This document shows, one piece after another, positions 49,344-58,073 of a stretch of 64,000 bases of DNA. The number at the start of each line of letters is the position of its first letter. Positions within the stretch are counted from its first letter, which is position 1. This DNA is from Bog-473 sp963736525. Lineage in GTDB: Bacteria > Actinomycetota > Acidimicrobiia > Acidimicrobiales > RAAP-2. Where the stretch lies: the NCBI GenBank assembly GCA_963736525.1, contig CAVTPF010000004.1:62001-126000 (forward strand). Reading direction: 5' to 3'. The position numbers and the translations under genes were made by a program. Under the pieces are notes generated by a model. It searched no databases. It saw nothing but the letters and a program-made list of their open reading frames with translations, and had not been told where the DNA came from.

Positions 49344-51879
49344 GCCGTACGGCCCAGCCGCTCCGGCTCCGCCGCCCGCGTCGGCGCAGCGCGGGTACCA
49401 CGAACAGGGCGACCAGGAGCACGAGCCCGACCAAGGTGGCCAGCTGACCCAGGTCGTCGGCCGGCGACCGCCCGTACGAAAGTGTCACGTCGTGGCTCGT
49501 TGGCACCACCACCATGAGATTCGGCGTGACCCGCCACGGCCCCGTAGCCCCGCTGGCGTGCCAGTTCGGGAAGTACGAGACCTTCACGAGTACCGGTGTA
49601 CCCACTCGAGACACGTGGAAACTGACCGAGGAGTCGGTCTGGGACACGTCCGTCACGGTGGTGGTGCCGACGTGCCTGACGGTCGGCCGGATGTCGCTGA
49701 CCGCCGTCCGCGGCCACGAAGAGGGACCGCTCTGCGCCAGCTCCACGTCCCAGCGCTCGGGGTGGTCGTACCACGCCACCGACGGCGCCAGCCAGCTCGC
49801 GGGCGCCGGCTTCACGCCGGAGAGCACGACGGGGTCGTTCCGCAACGGCGTGACGAGCGCGGAGTTCTGGACCACGTAGATGTCCCACGTCGTGTGCGAT
49901 TCGATCCCGTTGTAGTTGTAGGTCCACGGTCCGGTGCTGGCGACGAGCTTCAGAGCGGGGTCGGCATTGGCCTCCTGCTCGACCTGCGGAGTCTCCGCCA
50001 TGAAGTACTTCACGCCGAGCAGTTGCAGGTGCTGCACACCGAGCGTCACGTCGACCGGGCCGTAGGGTAGTCCCACCTCCGGCTCGGAGGGTCCCTCGGA
50101 CAGCTCCGCCTGGTTGATGAAGTGGTAGGGCGTGGTGCTCGACGACTCGAACAGCAGACCCTCCATGGAGTCGATGCACCCTCCCGTCCAGTACGGCAGG
50201 AGCATGAGCGCTTCGGGTGTGCCAAAGCGGTTTTCGCTGGCGCTGTACTCCCACATCTCCCGCCCACACCCATAGCGCTTGCTCACCGACTCCATCGTCT
50301 GGATGATGGAGCGGTACTCGGGGTAGGACGGCTGACCCTCGTAACCCTTGTAGTTGTAGGACGACCAGTTCGTGACCTCGTTGGGCCCGGCGTGCACCAG
50401 GGTCGACGGTTGGAAGACGAAGGGCGGGACCACGACGACGAGTGCGCCGAGGAGTCCCAGGACGGCACCGCTCACGGCGGCGGGACCCCAGCGCGGCGAG
50501 GGCGCACGCCGTGGGGAGATGGCGCTGGCGACACCCGTGGCCAGCTCGCCGGCCGTACGCGGTGCCTCCCATGGCCGATAAGGCGGAGCGCCCTCCGCCC
50601 ACGATGCCCCTCCGGCGCGAGCTTCCCAGCGGCGCGCCCGCGAACACCGCCACGACGCGGCGACGGCGATGCAGCCGGTCCCGAACGCCCAGGCCGCCAT
50701 GAGGTACACGGAGATGAACCAGAACGGGAGCAGCCGGACGTTGTAGAGGCTCCCCTGCGGATCGATCGCCGTCGCCAGCGCCGACGCGACACCCAACGCG
50801 GCAAGGGTGATACCGAAGCGGCTGCGGACCACGAAGGCGGCAATGATGCCCATACCGGCGAGGACGAGCGCCCAGGTATCGGCCTCGCGGAAGTACTGGG
50901 CCCAGCCTTCGACGTTCGTGTAGCCCATGGATGTCGAGTAGGCGTGCTCGAGCCCGAAGGGAACCAGCCACCATCCCGAGAGCAGGAGCCCGATGCCGAC
51001 GGTCGATCCGGCCCACCACAAGGTGCGAGCCCACGGGACGCGCCGCGCCGGCTCGTTGTGGCGCCACGGCCGCAGACTCGAGTCCGCGATGCCCCAGCGG
51101 ACGGGCAGCAGCTCGATGATCGTGAGGATGACGGCGCCCCCCAGCGCGTACATGGCAGGGACGATGTGCGACAGCACACAGACGGCCAGTACGACCGCCG
51201 CCCAGCCGCGGTACCGCCCCTCCCGGACGGCGCAGGCGAACATCCCGATGAACAACACGGCCAGGGACAAGCTGAAGGAGAACGCGTACTCCCCCGCCAA
51301 CGTGGAGAACAGGTTGCCGCCGTAAATGGTGAAGGTGTAGTCGAACAGAAACGGCAAGGTGGCCGCCGCGAGGATGGCGGGGATCGGGGGACGCAGGCGG
51401 AAGAACCGGCCACACGCCCACGCGCACACCGGGAGCGTCACCGATCCGAGGATGGTGCCCAGTTTGAACGCGACGTCGTAGGGGATGACCCAGCCCCCGA
51501 CGGCAATGAAGAGATCGGGGATCGTGAAATAGAAGGTGTACAGCGGGAAGCCGTCGTACCAACCGGGATCCCAGCCGGTGAGCTGACCATGGCTCAACAG
51601 CGTCTCGAGGAACTTGGGCATCGCGATGTGCGCGCCGGTGTCGCCCCCGGTGGTCGTGGTGTTCGTGAGCAGCATGCTCGGGTGCAGCTGTGACAGCGTC
51701 ACCAGAATGACGCTGGCGATGGTGATCACCGTGATCGCCCCGGGCACCCACCACCAGTTCCCTCGGGCCGCGGGTCCGGCGTCGGTGGAGGCGGCGGCGG
51801 GTGCCGGCCCGGGCACCGAACGACCGGCCGGCGTGAATTCCTGCACGGTCACCCCGTCGAGGTCCGAGGTTTCAGGCAC
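49321..51879 (-). CDS. Large polytopic membrane protein, GT-C/YfhO-like
   Basis: An 852-residue protein with about 12-13 membrane helices (residues 45-590 and one near 815). The first extracellular loop holds GGDTGAHIAMPKF and GWDPGWYDGFPLY, the acidic-plus-His loop seen in GT-C-type lipid-linked-sugar transferases and in proteins annotated as 6-pyruvoyl-tetrahydropterin-synthase-related. A soluble extracellular beta domain (about 540-800) follows, then a final helix. It starts at GTG 51879. It may add a sugar from a polyprenyl carrier to the surface polymer. It overlaps the propeller gene by 23 bases at the 3' end. Confidence 0.75.
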   Translation of the reverse strand: MPETSDLDGVTVQEFTPAGRSVPGPAPAAASTDAGPAARGNWWWVPGAITVITIASVILVTLSQLHPSMLLTNTTTTGGDTGAHIAMPKFLETLLSHGQLTGWDPGWYDGFPLYTFYFTIPDLFIAVGGWVIPYDVAFKLGTILGSVTLPVCAWACGRFFRLRPPIPAILAAATLPFLFDYTFTIYGGNLFSTLAGEYAFSFSLSLAVLFIGMFACAVREGRYRGWAAVVLAVCVLSHIVPAMYALGGAVILTIIELLPVRWGIADSSLRPWRHNEPARRVPWARTLWWAGSTVGIGLLLSGWWLVPFGLEHAYSTSMGYTNVEGWAQYFREADTWALVLAGMGIIAAFVVRSRFGITLAALGVASALATAIDPQGSLYNVRLLPFWFISVYLMAAWAFGTGCIAVAASWRCSRARRWEARAGGASWAEGAPPYRPWEAPRTAGELATGVASAISPRRAPSPRWGPAAVSGAVLGLLGALVVVVPPFVFQPSTLVHAGPNEVTNWSSYNYKGYEGQPSYPEYRSIIQTMESVSKRYGCGREMWEYSASENRFGTPEALMLLPYWTGGCIDSMEGLLFESSSTTPYHFINQAELSEGPSEPEVGLPYGPVDVTLGVQHLQLLGVKYFMAETPQVEQEANADPALKLVASTGPWTYNYNGIESHTTWDIYVVQNSALVTPLRNDPVVLSGVKPAPASWLAPSVAWYDHPERWDVELAQSGPSSWPRTAVSDIRPTVRHVGTTTVTDVSQTDSSVSFHVSRVGTPVLVKVSYFPNWHASGATGPWRVTPNLMVVVPTSHDVTLSYGRSPADDLGQLATLVGLVLLVALFVVPALRRRGRRSRSGWAVRPMVLPPA

Positions 51880-52172
51880 GTGCGGCCGGGCGCACGCCAG
51901 GACGATTCGAGGCGCTGCGGCCGCCGGTGTCGTTCGGACACATCCGGTTTACGTTACCGGCCGAGCATCCGATTGAGGGCTCGGGCGGCCCGGGGTTTCG
52001 ATCCCCCGGGGCTCCGGAATGGCGCGTCCACGAGGTGGTTCGCGCCGTCTCCGCCGAGGAGCGCCTTCCCATGCTCCCGCTCGGACGGGGTGGTGCGTTC
52101 GGCAACCGCGACGACCCGGTCTCCAGGTCAGGACCCGCGGTGCGGGACCAGAAATGGGGGCTGCCGAGGCCT

Positions 52173-52216
52173 GCGGACGAGAGGCCCTAATTAAGCGGAC
52201 GAGAGGCCCTAATTAA
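52173..52216. repeat. 22-bp perfect tandem repeat (two units)
   Basis: The unit GCGGACGAGAGGCCCTAATT plus AA occurs twice head to tail (52173-52194 and 52195-52216). It includes AT-rich TTAA in otherwise GC-rich DNA. Two copies may reflect slippage or two binding sites upstream of the GT-C gene. Confidence 0.9.
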
Positions 52217-52415
52217 GCAGTCATCCACAGAGGCCCGTGGGAGGCGGGGACGGACCCCGCCCAGGGAATCCCCTCCCATTCCGTCGGGTCGGTCGACCTC
52301 TTGCAGCTCGCGCTCGCTTGCGGGCACTCATCAGCAAGTAGCCGCCGGAGAACAGCATGACGACACCAACCGTATGACCACCCGGCACAGGCACGATCGC
52401 TGGGACGCCGTCAGC

Positions 52416-52449
52416 GCGACGAACGGCACCCGTGGGTGCCGTTCGTCGC
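52416..52449 (-). terminator. Strong terminator-like hairpin
   Basis: A perfect 16-bp stem (52416-52431 with 52434-52449) and a 2-base loop, 36 bases after the stop of the minus-strand SHOCT gene. There is no T-run. It is the best candidate end for the 52.5-55.4 kb minus-strand gene group. Confidence 0.75.
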
Positions 52450-52484
52450 TCAATCCGCCGGTGATCCTCTGGGCGGTCTCCCGC

Positions 52485-52787
52485 TCAGGACATTTCTGCG
52501 AGGATCTTGGCCTTCTGGTCGTTGAATTCCGCCTCGGTCAGGATGCCCTGGTCCTTCAGGTTGGCCAGCTCCTTCAGTTTGTTGATCAACTCGTCGGAGT
52601 CGGGTGCTGCCTCGACCGGCGCGGCCGGCGCGGCCTGTGCGGCCGCCTGCTGCTGTGCGGCAGCATCCTGCTGCGCGTACTTCTGCTGCTGGCGGCGGTT
52701 CACTCCACCGGCCACGACACTCGCCGTGCCGGCGATGACGGCCGTCCTGCCTACTGTCCGCATGACCGGACGTCGACCCAAAGGCAT
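52485..52787 (-). CDS. Small SHOCT-domain protein
   Basis: A 100-residue protein. It has a short N-terminal hydrophobic stretch (about 10-28), a Gln/Ala-rich coiled region and a C-terminal SHOCT module (about 68-100: LINKLKELANLKDQGILTEAEF). SHOCT domains are short oligomerisation modules found at protein ends. It is the last gene of a minus-strand group with DUF6325, another SHOCT protein and DUF2252. Function unknown, probably membrane-associated stress or scaffold protein. Confidence 0.85.
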   Translation of the reverse strand: MPLGRRPVMRTVGRTAVIAGTASVVAGGVNRRQQQKYAQQDAAAQQQAAAQAAPAAPVEAAPDSDELINKLKELANLKDQGILTEAEFNDQKAKILAEMS

Positions 52788-52845
52788 GTGCTTCTCCTTC
52801 TCTCGGTGATTCTTTCTCGGTGATTCTCTGTTCTTCGATCTTGAC

Positions 52846-53274
52846 TCAGCTCTTCATCGCCTGCGCCAACTCCTCCAGAGCTGCCTCGACAAGGTTGGCC
52901 GGGATGCGGGCACTGTCGATGACGACACCGCCCGATGCCTGTACCGCCTCGACGAGTGGCCTCGCCCAGACATCCTCCCAGACGATCACGAGCGCGGAGT
53001 TGCCCTCGGGGAGATTGTCCGCCACGTGCTGGAGGTCCTCCTCGTTGATGAGGCCGCCGACTTCGCCCTCAATGTCGTTGAACGCCGCCAGCTCGTCCAT
53101 CTGGTCGAACTCCAGGCTGATGGTGTCGCCTGATTCGTCCTTGCCCACGAACACAAGATCGAGAACCCGCACCAGGCCGCTGGCCACCAGTCTCCCGACT
53201 TCGGGGGCGATGTCCCCGTTGAAGCGGTTGCCCGGAAAGGCGATCACCGTGTAGCTCACTGGTCCTGCCGTCAT
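52846..53274 (-). CDS. DUF6325 family protein
   Basis: A 142-residue acidic soluble protein. Its pattern (YTVIAFPGNRFNGDIAPEV, then VRVLDLVFVGKDESG, and later SALVIVWEDVWA) matches actinobacterial DUF6325/DUF1269-like proteins. These form compact alpha/beta folds and are frequently next to SHOCT genes. There is no signal peptide and no catalytic motif. Flanked on both sides by SHOCT-domain genes on the same strand, with 58-60 base gaps. The family has no known function. Confidence 0.8.
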   Translation of the reverse strand: MTAGPVSYTVIAFPGNRFNGDIAPEVGRLVASGLVRVLDLVFVGKDESGDTISLEFDQMDELAAFNDIEGEVGGLINEEDLQHVADNLPEGNSALVIVWEDVWARPLVEAVQASGGVVIDSARIPANLVEAALEELAQAMKS

Positions 53275-53334
53275 GACGTCTCCTCTGCTGTCGCGTGGAT
53301 CGGTGGTGGCGTGAAAACTGCTGGTGAGGCTGGC

Positions 53335-53736
53335 TCAGCTGGCCAGGATCTTGGCCTTCTGGGCCTCGAACTCGGCGTCGGTGAGGACGCCCTGCGACTT
53401 CAGGTTCGCCAGCTTGGCGAGCTGGTCCGCCGTGGTGTCCCCGCTCGCTCCGGCTGCCTGCTTGACGTAGGCGTCGAACGCCTTCTGCTGCTGCGCTGCC
53501 TCGGCCGCCGCCCGCTCGTGCATCTTGCCACCGCGAGCGATGAGGTACACGAAGACGCCCAGGAACGGGAGGATGATGACGAAGATCACCCAGAGCGCCT
53601 TGGCCAGGCCTCCCATGTCGTGGCTCCGGAAGATGTCTATGAAGACCGTGATCAGCAGCCAGATCCAGATGATGAAAAGGAAGAAGTACAGGATCGTCAG
53701 GAAGGCATCGAGTACCGGATAGCTCGAGGCAAGCAT
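53335..53736 (-). CDS. PLDc_N membrane protein with C-terminal SHOCT domain
   Basis: A 133-residue protein. Two membrane helices (about 8-32 and 46-67) have the F-x-x-I-W-I-W and D-M-G-G-L-A-K-A-L-W features of the phospholipase-D-nuclease N-terminal (PLDc_N) domain. A coiled linker and a SHOCT module (about 103-133: LAKLANLKSQGVLTDAEF) follow. It has the same end module as the 52485-52787 protein, so the two may hetero-oligomerise at the membrane. It has no phospholipase active site itself. Confidence 0.88.
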   Translation of the reverse strand: MLASSYPVLDAFLTILYFFLFIIWIWLLITVFIDIFRSHDMGGLAKALWVIFVIILPFLGVFVYLIARGGKMHERAAAEAAQQQKAFDAYVKQAAGASGDTTADQLAKLANLKSQGVLTDAEFEAQKAKILAS

Positions 53737-53924
53737 TCAAAACTCCTTGTGTCGTGGTTGGTCTGGTCCCCCCGGCCTGCGGCCAGGATTCGTACAGGAG
53801 GGTAACCCTCGCATCAGTCCCCGTTGCACAACAGGGTCAAAAGTCATCATCCGGGGAAATCTCTCCACGGGAGCGAACATTTCGACCGGATTGACCGGAT
53901 TCGCCGCCCAATTCCTGCGTCCAC

Positions 53925-55388
53925 TCAGATCCCCTGCTCGGCCTGGAGCCGCCCACTCTTGCACGCCGCGGCGAACGTCTCGTAGTCGCGCTCGTTCTGG
54001 TCGGCGTAGGACTCGGCGAACTTGGCCAGTGCCTTCTCGAACGTCGAGTTGTTGCCCAGGTACGCGGCGATGGCGATCCGGTCCCCCGAGCGGGCATGGG
54101 CCCGGGCCAGGGTGTGGGCACACAGTTCGCCGTAGGCCTTCACACCAGCGGGTATTGCGTTGTCCGTGTCGACCGATCCCTTCCAGTCCTGGAGCTGGCG
54201 CACGTAATAGTCCCGGGAAACGCCGTCGAGGCCCGGGGTGCGTTGCCAGCCGAGGAAGATGTCGCTGGCTGCCTGCATGAGCCGTTGCCCGGCCACCACC
54301 CTGGCGCCGTGGTTGGCGTACTGGCTCTTCTTGGTGAACCGCTCGAGCACCGACGGCTCGGCCTCCTTGGCCTGTAGGAACAGGACGTCATCGGGATGCG
54401 GCCCGTGCAGCAGAACGATCCAGGCGCGGGTGCCGACGCTGCCCACTCCGACCACCTTCCTGGCAAGGTCGCTGAATTGGTACTGCTCGAGCAGGTGCCG
54501 ACGGTCGGTCGGCAGGCTCGCCCGGTAGCCGAGCAGAAGCTCGCGGAACATGGCCAGCTGCGCCTGCCTCTGCACCTCCGGGAACAGTTCGTCGGCCGGG
54601 ACCACGAGGGGCGGGTCGCTGATGATCCGGCGCTGGCCGTCGACGACCGTGGTCAACTTGTCGAGCGCCTTCATGGCGTCCTTCGTCTTGGCCTTGGCGA
54701 CCAATTTGCTCGCGGTGCCGGCCATGTGCGCCTCCGACTTGGACCCGGTGGTCGCCGCCTGGTCCTTCAGCAGCTGGAGCACGTTCTCGATGTCGATGCG
54801 GGAGTACCAGACCTCAAGGTTGGTCAGGTCCGCCATCTCCCGCATGGCCTCGCGGTAGACGCGGCCGAGGCTCACGATGGCCTCGGAGCGCACGTCCTTG
54901 GAGAAGCCGAGGCCGCGGGACGCGACGACGACGCTGGCGGCCAGCCGTTTGACGTCCCATTCCCAGGGTCCGGGAAGAGTCTCGTCGAAGTCGTTGCAGT
55001 CGAAGACCAGCGAGCGCTCCGGGGACCCGAAGACCCCGAAATTGGAGAGGTGGGCGTCGCCGCAGCACTGGGCGCTGAGACCCGACCGGGGCGTGGTGGC
55101 CAGGTCTGACGCCATGATGAGCGCCGCCCCCCGGTAGAAGGTGAAGGGCGAGACCAGCATGCGCCCGTAGCGGATCGGCACCAGTTCGGGGACCCGGGTC
55201 TTGGCCTGGTCCTCGAGCAGGGCGACGGGGTCCGGCCGGTCCGCCGAAGGGGCAAAGACGGAGTGGCTGTCCCTGGGAACCTTGGCCCGGGCTTGTTTCC
55301 CTTTCTCCTTGCTCTCCGAATCGCTCAGGTGTCCGACCGTCTTCGGGATCGGACCGTCTGCCTCGCGGATCACATCTTCTATGGTCAT
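53925..55388 (-). CDS. DUF2252 family protein
   Basis: A 487-residue soluble protein. DUF2252 hallmarks are PIRYGRMLVSPFTFYRGAA near 75, CCGDAHLSNFGVFGSPER near 110, and FDCNDFDETLPGPWEWD near 130. These correspond to a kinase-like phosphotransferase fold with catalytic-type His/Asp positions. A strong ribosome site (GGGAGGCG) precedes ATG 55388. Members are common in actinobacteria and are often stress-associated. The biochemical role is unsettled. It may be co-transcribed with the SHOCT/DUF6325 genes below it, after a 188-base gap. Confidence 0.92.
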   Translation of the reverse strand: MTIEDVIREADGPIPKTVGHLSDSESKEKGKQARAKVPRDSHSVFAPSADRPDPVALLEDQAKTRVPELVPIRYGRMLVSPFTFYRGAALIMASDLATTPRSGLSAQCCGDAHLSNFGVFGSPERSLVFDCNDFDETLPGPWEWDVKRLAASVVVASRGLGFSKDVRSEAIVSLGRVYREAMREMADLTNLEVWYSRIDIENVLQLLKDQAATTGSKSEAHMAGTASKLVAKAKTKDAMKALDKLTTVVDGQRRIISDPPLVVPADELFPEVQRQAQLAMFRELLLGYRASLPTDRRHLLEQYQFSDLARKVVGVGSVGTRAWIVLLHGPHPDDVLFLQAKEAEPSVLERFTKKSQYANHGARVVAGQRLMQAASDIFLGWQRTPGLDGVSRDYYVRQLQDWKGSVDTDNAIPAGVKAYGELCAHTLARAHARSGDRIAIAAYLGNNSTFEKALAKFAESYADQNERDYETFAAACKSGRLQAEQGI

Positions 55389-55616
55389 GCTTCGCCTCCC
55401 CTGCTGGGCGCGGAACGGCGGGGCCGCTCCTGCCACGAGGCTACGCCCGGCGGGAGGACTTGACACGGGCCGTGGTCCTCATGGACCCGACCGGCCCCCG
55501 AGGCGGCCCTGGCCCGGGCCCAATGACCTTTTGCCCTGCATTCGTTGACGGGTTCGGTCCACAATGAGGGATCGCGTGACACCGAATCTCCAAGACGGCG
55601 AGGACGAGGGCGATCA

Positions 55617-56561
55617 GTGACGGTGGACCACGAAGACCGGAGCGCCCCGGAGGGCTCTCCCGCGGGCTCACCGGCCGACCTGGCCCCCGCCGCATCCACC
55701 ACTCGCCGGGCGCGGATGAAGGGTGGGATCGCCAACCTCGTCGACGCCATCAACCGCAGCGACGACTCCGCCGTGGAGAAGGCGGTGATCGAGCTCAGCC
55801 AACGCCGGCGCTGGCTGGCCCCCCTCGGGATGATCGTGGGTGCCTTCCTGATGCTCTTCCAGGGCGTGAAGCTCCTCGTGACCAACTGGCGGCTCACCCT
55901 GGTGCAGATCGTCCCCGCCATGTGGATCTGGGTCGCCATGCTGGACCTGAAGATCCACGTCCTGCACGGGAAGCAGTTCCACGTGATCCGCGGTCCCCTC
56001 CTCATCCCGTGCGTGCTGGGGGTGACCGTGCTGACGGCGGCCAGCTTCTATCTGAACGGGGTCTTCGCCTTCGCGATCTCCAAGCCCGGGCCACCCAGGA
56101 TCCGCCCCGCCTTCGGCGAGGCGAACCGCCACCTACGCGTGATCCTGTCCTGGGGCTGCGCCATCGGTCTGGCCCTTGCCTTCTCCGCGCTGATCGTGAC
56201 CCGGTGGGGTCATTGGCCGTTCGCCATCAGCCAGAGCATCGTGGTCGGCATCATGATGCTCTGCTACCTGGCTGTACCTGCGCGCATCGTCGGCATCCAG
56301 AAGTCTCGCAACACCAGGGACAAGCTCGCCGCCACCGTCGTCGGGGGTGCCCTGGGCGCCGTCGTGTGCTCGCCGCCCTACGCGCTAGGTCGCCTGGGCA
56401 TCCTCATGCTGGGTTGGCCCTACCTCTTCTGGCTGGGCATCGTGCTGATCGTCTTCGGCGTGACCCTGCAGACAGGCGTCACGAGCGCGGTGAAGGCCGT
56501 GAAGTTCTCGGCCAAGTTGGTGGGCAACCCGGCCGCCACGGCTTCCGACGCCTCTCCGTGA
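55617..56561 (+). CDS. Polytopic membrane protein, unknown function
   Basis: A 314-residue protein. An acidic/Ala-rich N-terminus with RARMKGGIANLVDAINRSDD (about 35-55) is followed by six membrane helices from about residue 72 to 300, in three pairs. It resembles uncharacterised actinobacterial integral membrane proteins; no transport or catalytic motif is visible. GTG 55617 is preferred, with GAGG upstream. It is divergent from DUF2252 and convergent with a sugar transferase. Confidence 0.72.
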   Translation: MTVDHEDRSAPEGSPAGSPADLAPAASTTRRARMKGGIANLVDAINRSDDSAVEKAVIELSQRRRWLAPLGMIVGAFLMLFQGVKLLVTNWRLTLVQIVPAMWIWVAMLDLKIHVLHGKQFHVIRGPLLIPCVLGVTVLTAASFYLNGVFAFAISKPGPPRIRPAFGEANRHLRVILSWGCAIGLALAFSALIVTRWGHWPFAISQSIVVGIMMLCYLAVPARIVGIQKSRNTRDKLAATVVGGALGAVVCSPPYALGRLGILMLGWPYLFWLGIVLIVFGVTLQTGVTSAVKAVKFSAKLVGNPAATASDASP

Positions 56562-56600
56562 CGCTTCGGCTCCGCTGTGCGGCCGGGCCCCGGTCCGTGT

Positions 56601-57953
56601 TCAGCGGCCGTGCAGGCGAAGGACGGAGCGAATGGTGCGGGCCATGATCCGCATGTCGAGCACGGGCCCCTGGTGCCGCATGTAGAAGAACTCGTACTGC
56701 AACTTCTGCAAGGCGTCCTCGACGCTCGACCCGTAGAGGAACTTCACCTGGGCCCAGCCCGTCACGCCTGGGTTCACCAGATGGCGCACGTCGTAGAACG
56801 GGATCTTCTCCCGGAGCTCCTCGACGTAGCGCAGCTGCTCGGGCCTCGGCCCCACCAGCGAGATGGTCCCACGGAGCAGGTTGACCGCCTGCGGCAGCTC
56901 GTCGATGTGCGTGCGGCGCATCCACCGGCCCACCGCGCGCACCCTGGGATCCTCGATGCTGGTCCACTGGCCCGTCACCTCGCCGACCATGGTGCGGAAT
57001 TTGAAGATCGTGAAGGGGCGGCCCCCTTTTCCGACCCGCTGCTGGGTGAAGAACAGCGGACCGCGGTTGCCGATGAGGTCGGCGACCGCCACCAAGGGGA
57101 CGGCCACGACGAGGAAGAGGCATCCGACGATTCCGGCCGTGATGTCGACCAGCCGCTTGACTCTGGCGTAGCGCGGCGCATGGATCTCCTGAATGTCGAA
57201 CATCAGTGAGACGCGCTCGAGGTCGGAGATCGGGAGCTTGCCCAGCCACTCGTCATAGAAGTGGGACAAGGCCCGGATGCGTACGCCCGAGCCGTGGAGC
57301 TCCGCCGCCTGCGAGACGAGCCATTCGTCGGAGGCCGCTTGCCTCCCCAGCACCACGAGGTCCGCCCGTGTCTCGCGCGCCATCCGCACGAGCGATCCCG
57401 GCGCCGCCGGCTCGCTTGGCAGCACCGCCCGCGACGCCGATACCAGCGAGGTCGGTGACTCGGTGGGGTCGAGCACTCCCACCAGTTGCGCTTCGTGCTC
57501 AGGGGCCAGCACGAGGTCGCACTCCAGTGCCGCTGTTTCGTCGGGGGTCAGAACCGCAAGGATCCGGTCGGCTCCCTCTCCGTTGAGATACGCACGTCGA
57601 GAGAGGATGCACAGCAGCATCAGCACGGGCACGAGCAGGACCACGCTGCCGAGCACGACGGCTCGAGGAAGGACCGATGACCCACTCGCCAGTTGGACGA
57701 GCGAAATCGTGATCGCAGCGGCGCCGACCGCGCCGAGCGCGGTCCATGCGGCGGCGGTGGCCGACATGGGCGCATCCGGGATCCCTGATGCGTAGGTCGC
57801 GATCTCGAGGATGGCGATGAACGCGACCGTCCACGCAAAGCGCGCGGTGCCGGTGAACGGATAGTGCCCGACGACATGAGCATGGACTTCGCCGAGCACC
57901 AGCACGACCGCGATGGGAGCCGTCACGACTCCCAACCGGATGAGCCCTCGCAT
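56601..57953 (-). CDS. Polyprenyl-phosphate glycosylphosphotransferase (second sugar transferase)
   Basis: A 450-residue enzyme. Four membrane helices (about 5-120) are followed by a cytoplasmic Rossmann-like region (about 125-225) and another helix (about 255-280). The catalytic sugar transferase domain follows, with FKFRTMVGE, THIDELPQAVNLLRG, ISLVGPRPEQ and PGVTGWAQV. It initiates repeat-unit assembly on undecaprenyl phosphate. ATG 57953 is chosen (an upstream TTG at 57965 is possible). It is paralogous in function to 22595-24199, implying either two polymers or divided use. The Wzy-like gene upstream on the same strand is a likely partner. Confidence 0.93.
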   Translation of the reverse strand: MRGLIRLGVVTAPIAVVLVLGEVHAHVVGHYPFTGTARFAWTVAFIAILEIATYASGIPDAPMSATAAAWTALGAVGAAAITISLVQLASGSSVLPRAVVLGSVVLLVPVLMLLCILSRRAYLNGEGADRILAVLTPDETAALECDLVLAPEHEAQLVGVLDPTESPTSLVSASRAVLPSEPAAPGSLVRMARETRADLVVLGRQAASDEWLVSQAAELHGSGVRIRALSHFYDEWLGKLPISDLERVSLMFDIQEIHAPRYARVKRLVDITAGIVGCLFLVVAVPLVAVADLIGNRGPLFFTQQRVGKGGRPFTIFKFRTMVGEVTGQWTSIEDPRVRAVGRWMRRTHIDELPQAVNLLRGTISLVGPRPEQLRYVEELREKIPFYDVRHLVNPGVTGWAQVKFLYGSSVEDALQKLQYEFFYMRHQGPVLDMRIMARTIRSVLRLHGR

Positions 57954-58073
57954 GTCGCCATTCAACTACGCGTCGGTATGATCCTCTCCGAATTCGAACG
58001 TCACCCGACGCCGAGGTGAACTGCGGATGAACCCGACGCGCTCGCGCGTGACGGAAGAGGAAACGACTCGCGC

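Larger units (their letters stand above)
51880..52484. other. 605-base intergenic region with hairpins and a tandem repeat
   Basis: No gene is supported. It holds a CCCGGGG/CCCCGGG hairpin (51989-51995 with 52004-52010), a 22-bp perfect tandem duplication (52173-52216) and a 16-bp perfect hairpin (52416-52449). It lies downstream of the SHOCT gene and upstream of the GT-C gene, both on the minus strand. Confidence 0.6.

Noticed and set aside
49277..51754. 825-codon minus-strand frame inside the GT-C-like gene region
   Set aside because: It lies in another frame of the same strand as the 49321-51879 gene. Its His/Arg/Gly-rich product has no membrane pattern or motif, while the other frame has clear helices.
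51981..52011. tRNA T-loop-like sequence (GGTTTCGATCCCC)
   Set aside because: No acceptor stem, D arm or anticodon arm can be built around it; it is better explained as a CCCGGGG/CCCCGGG hairpin.
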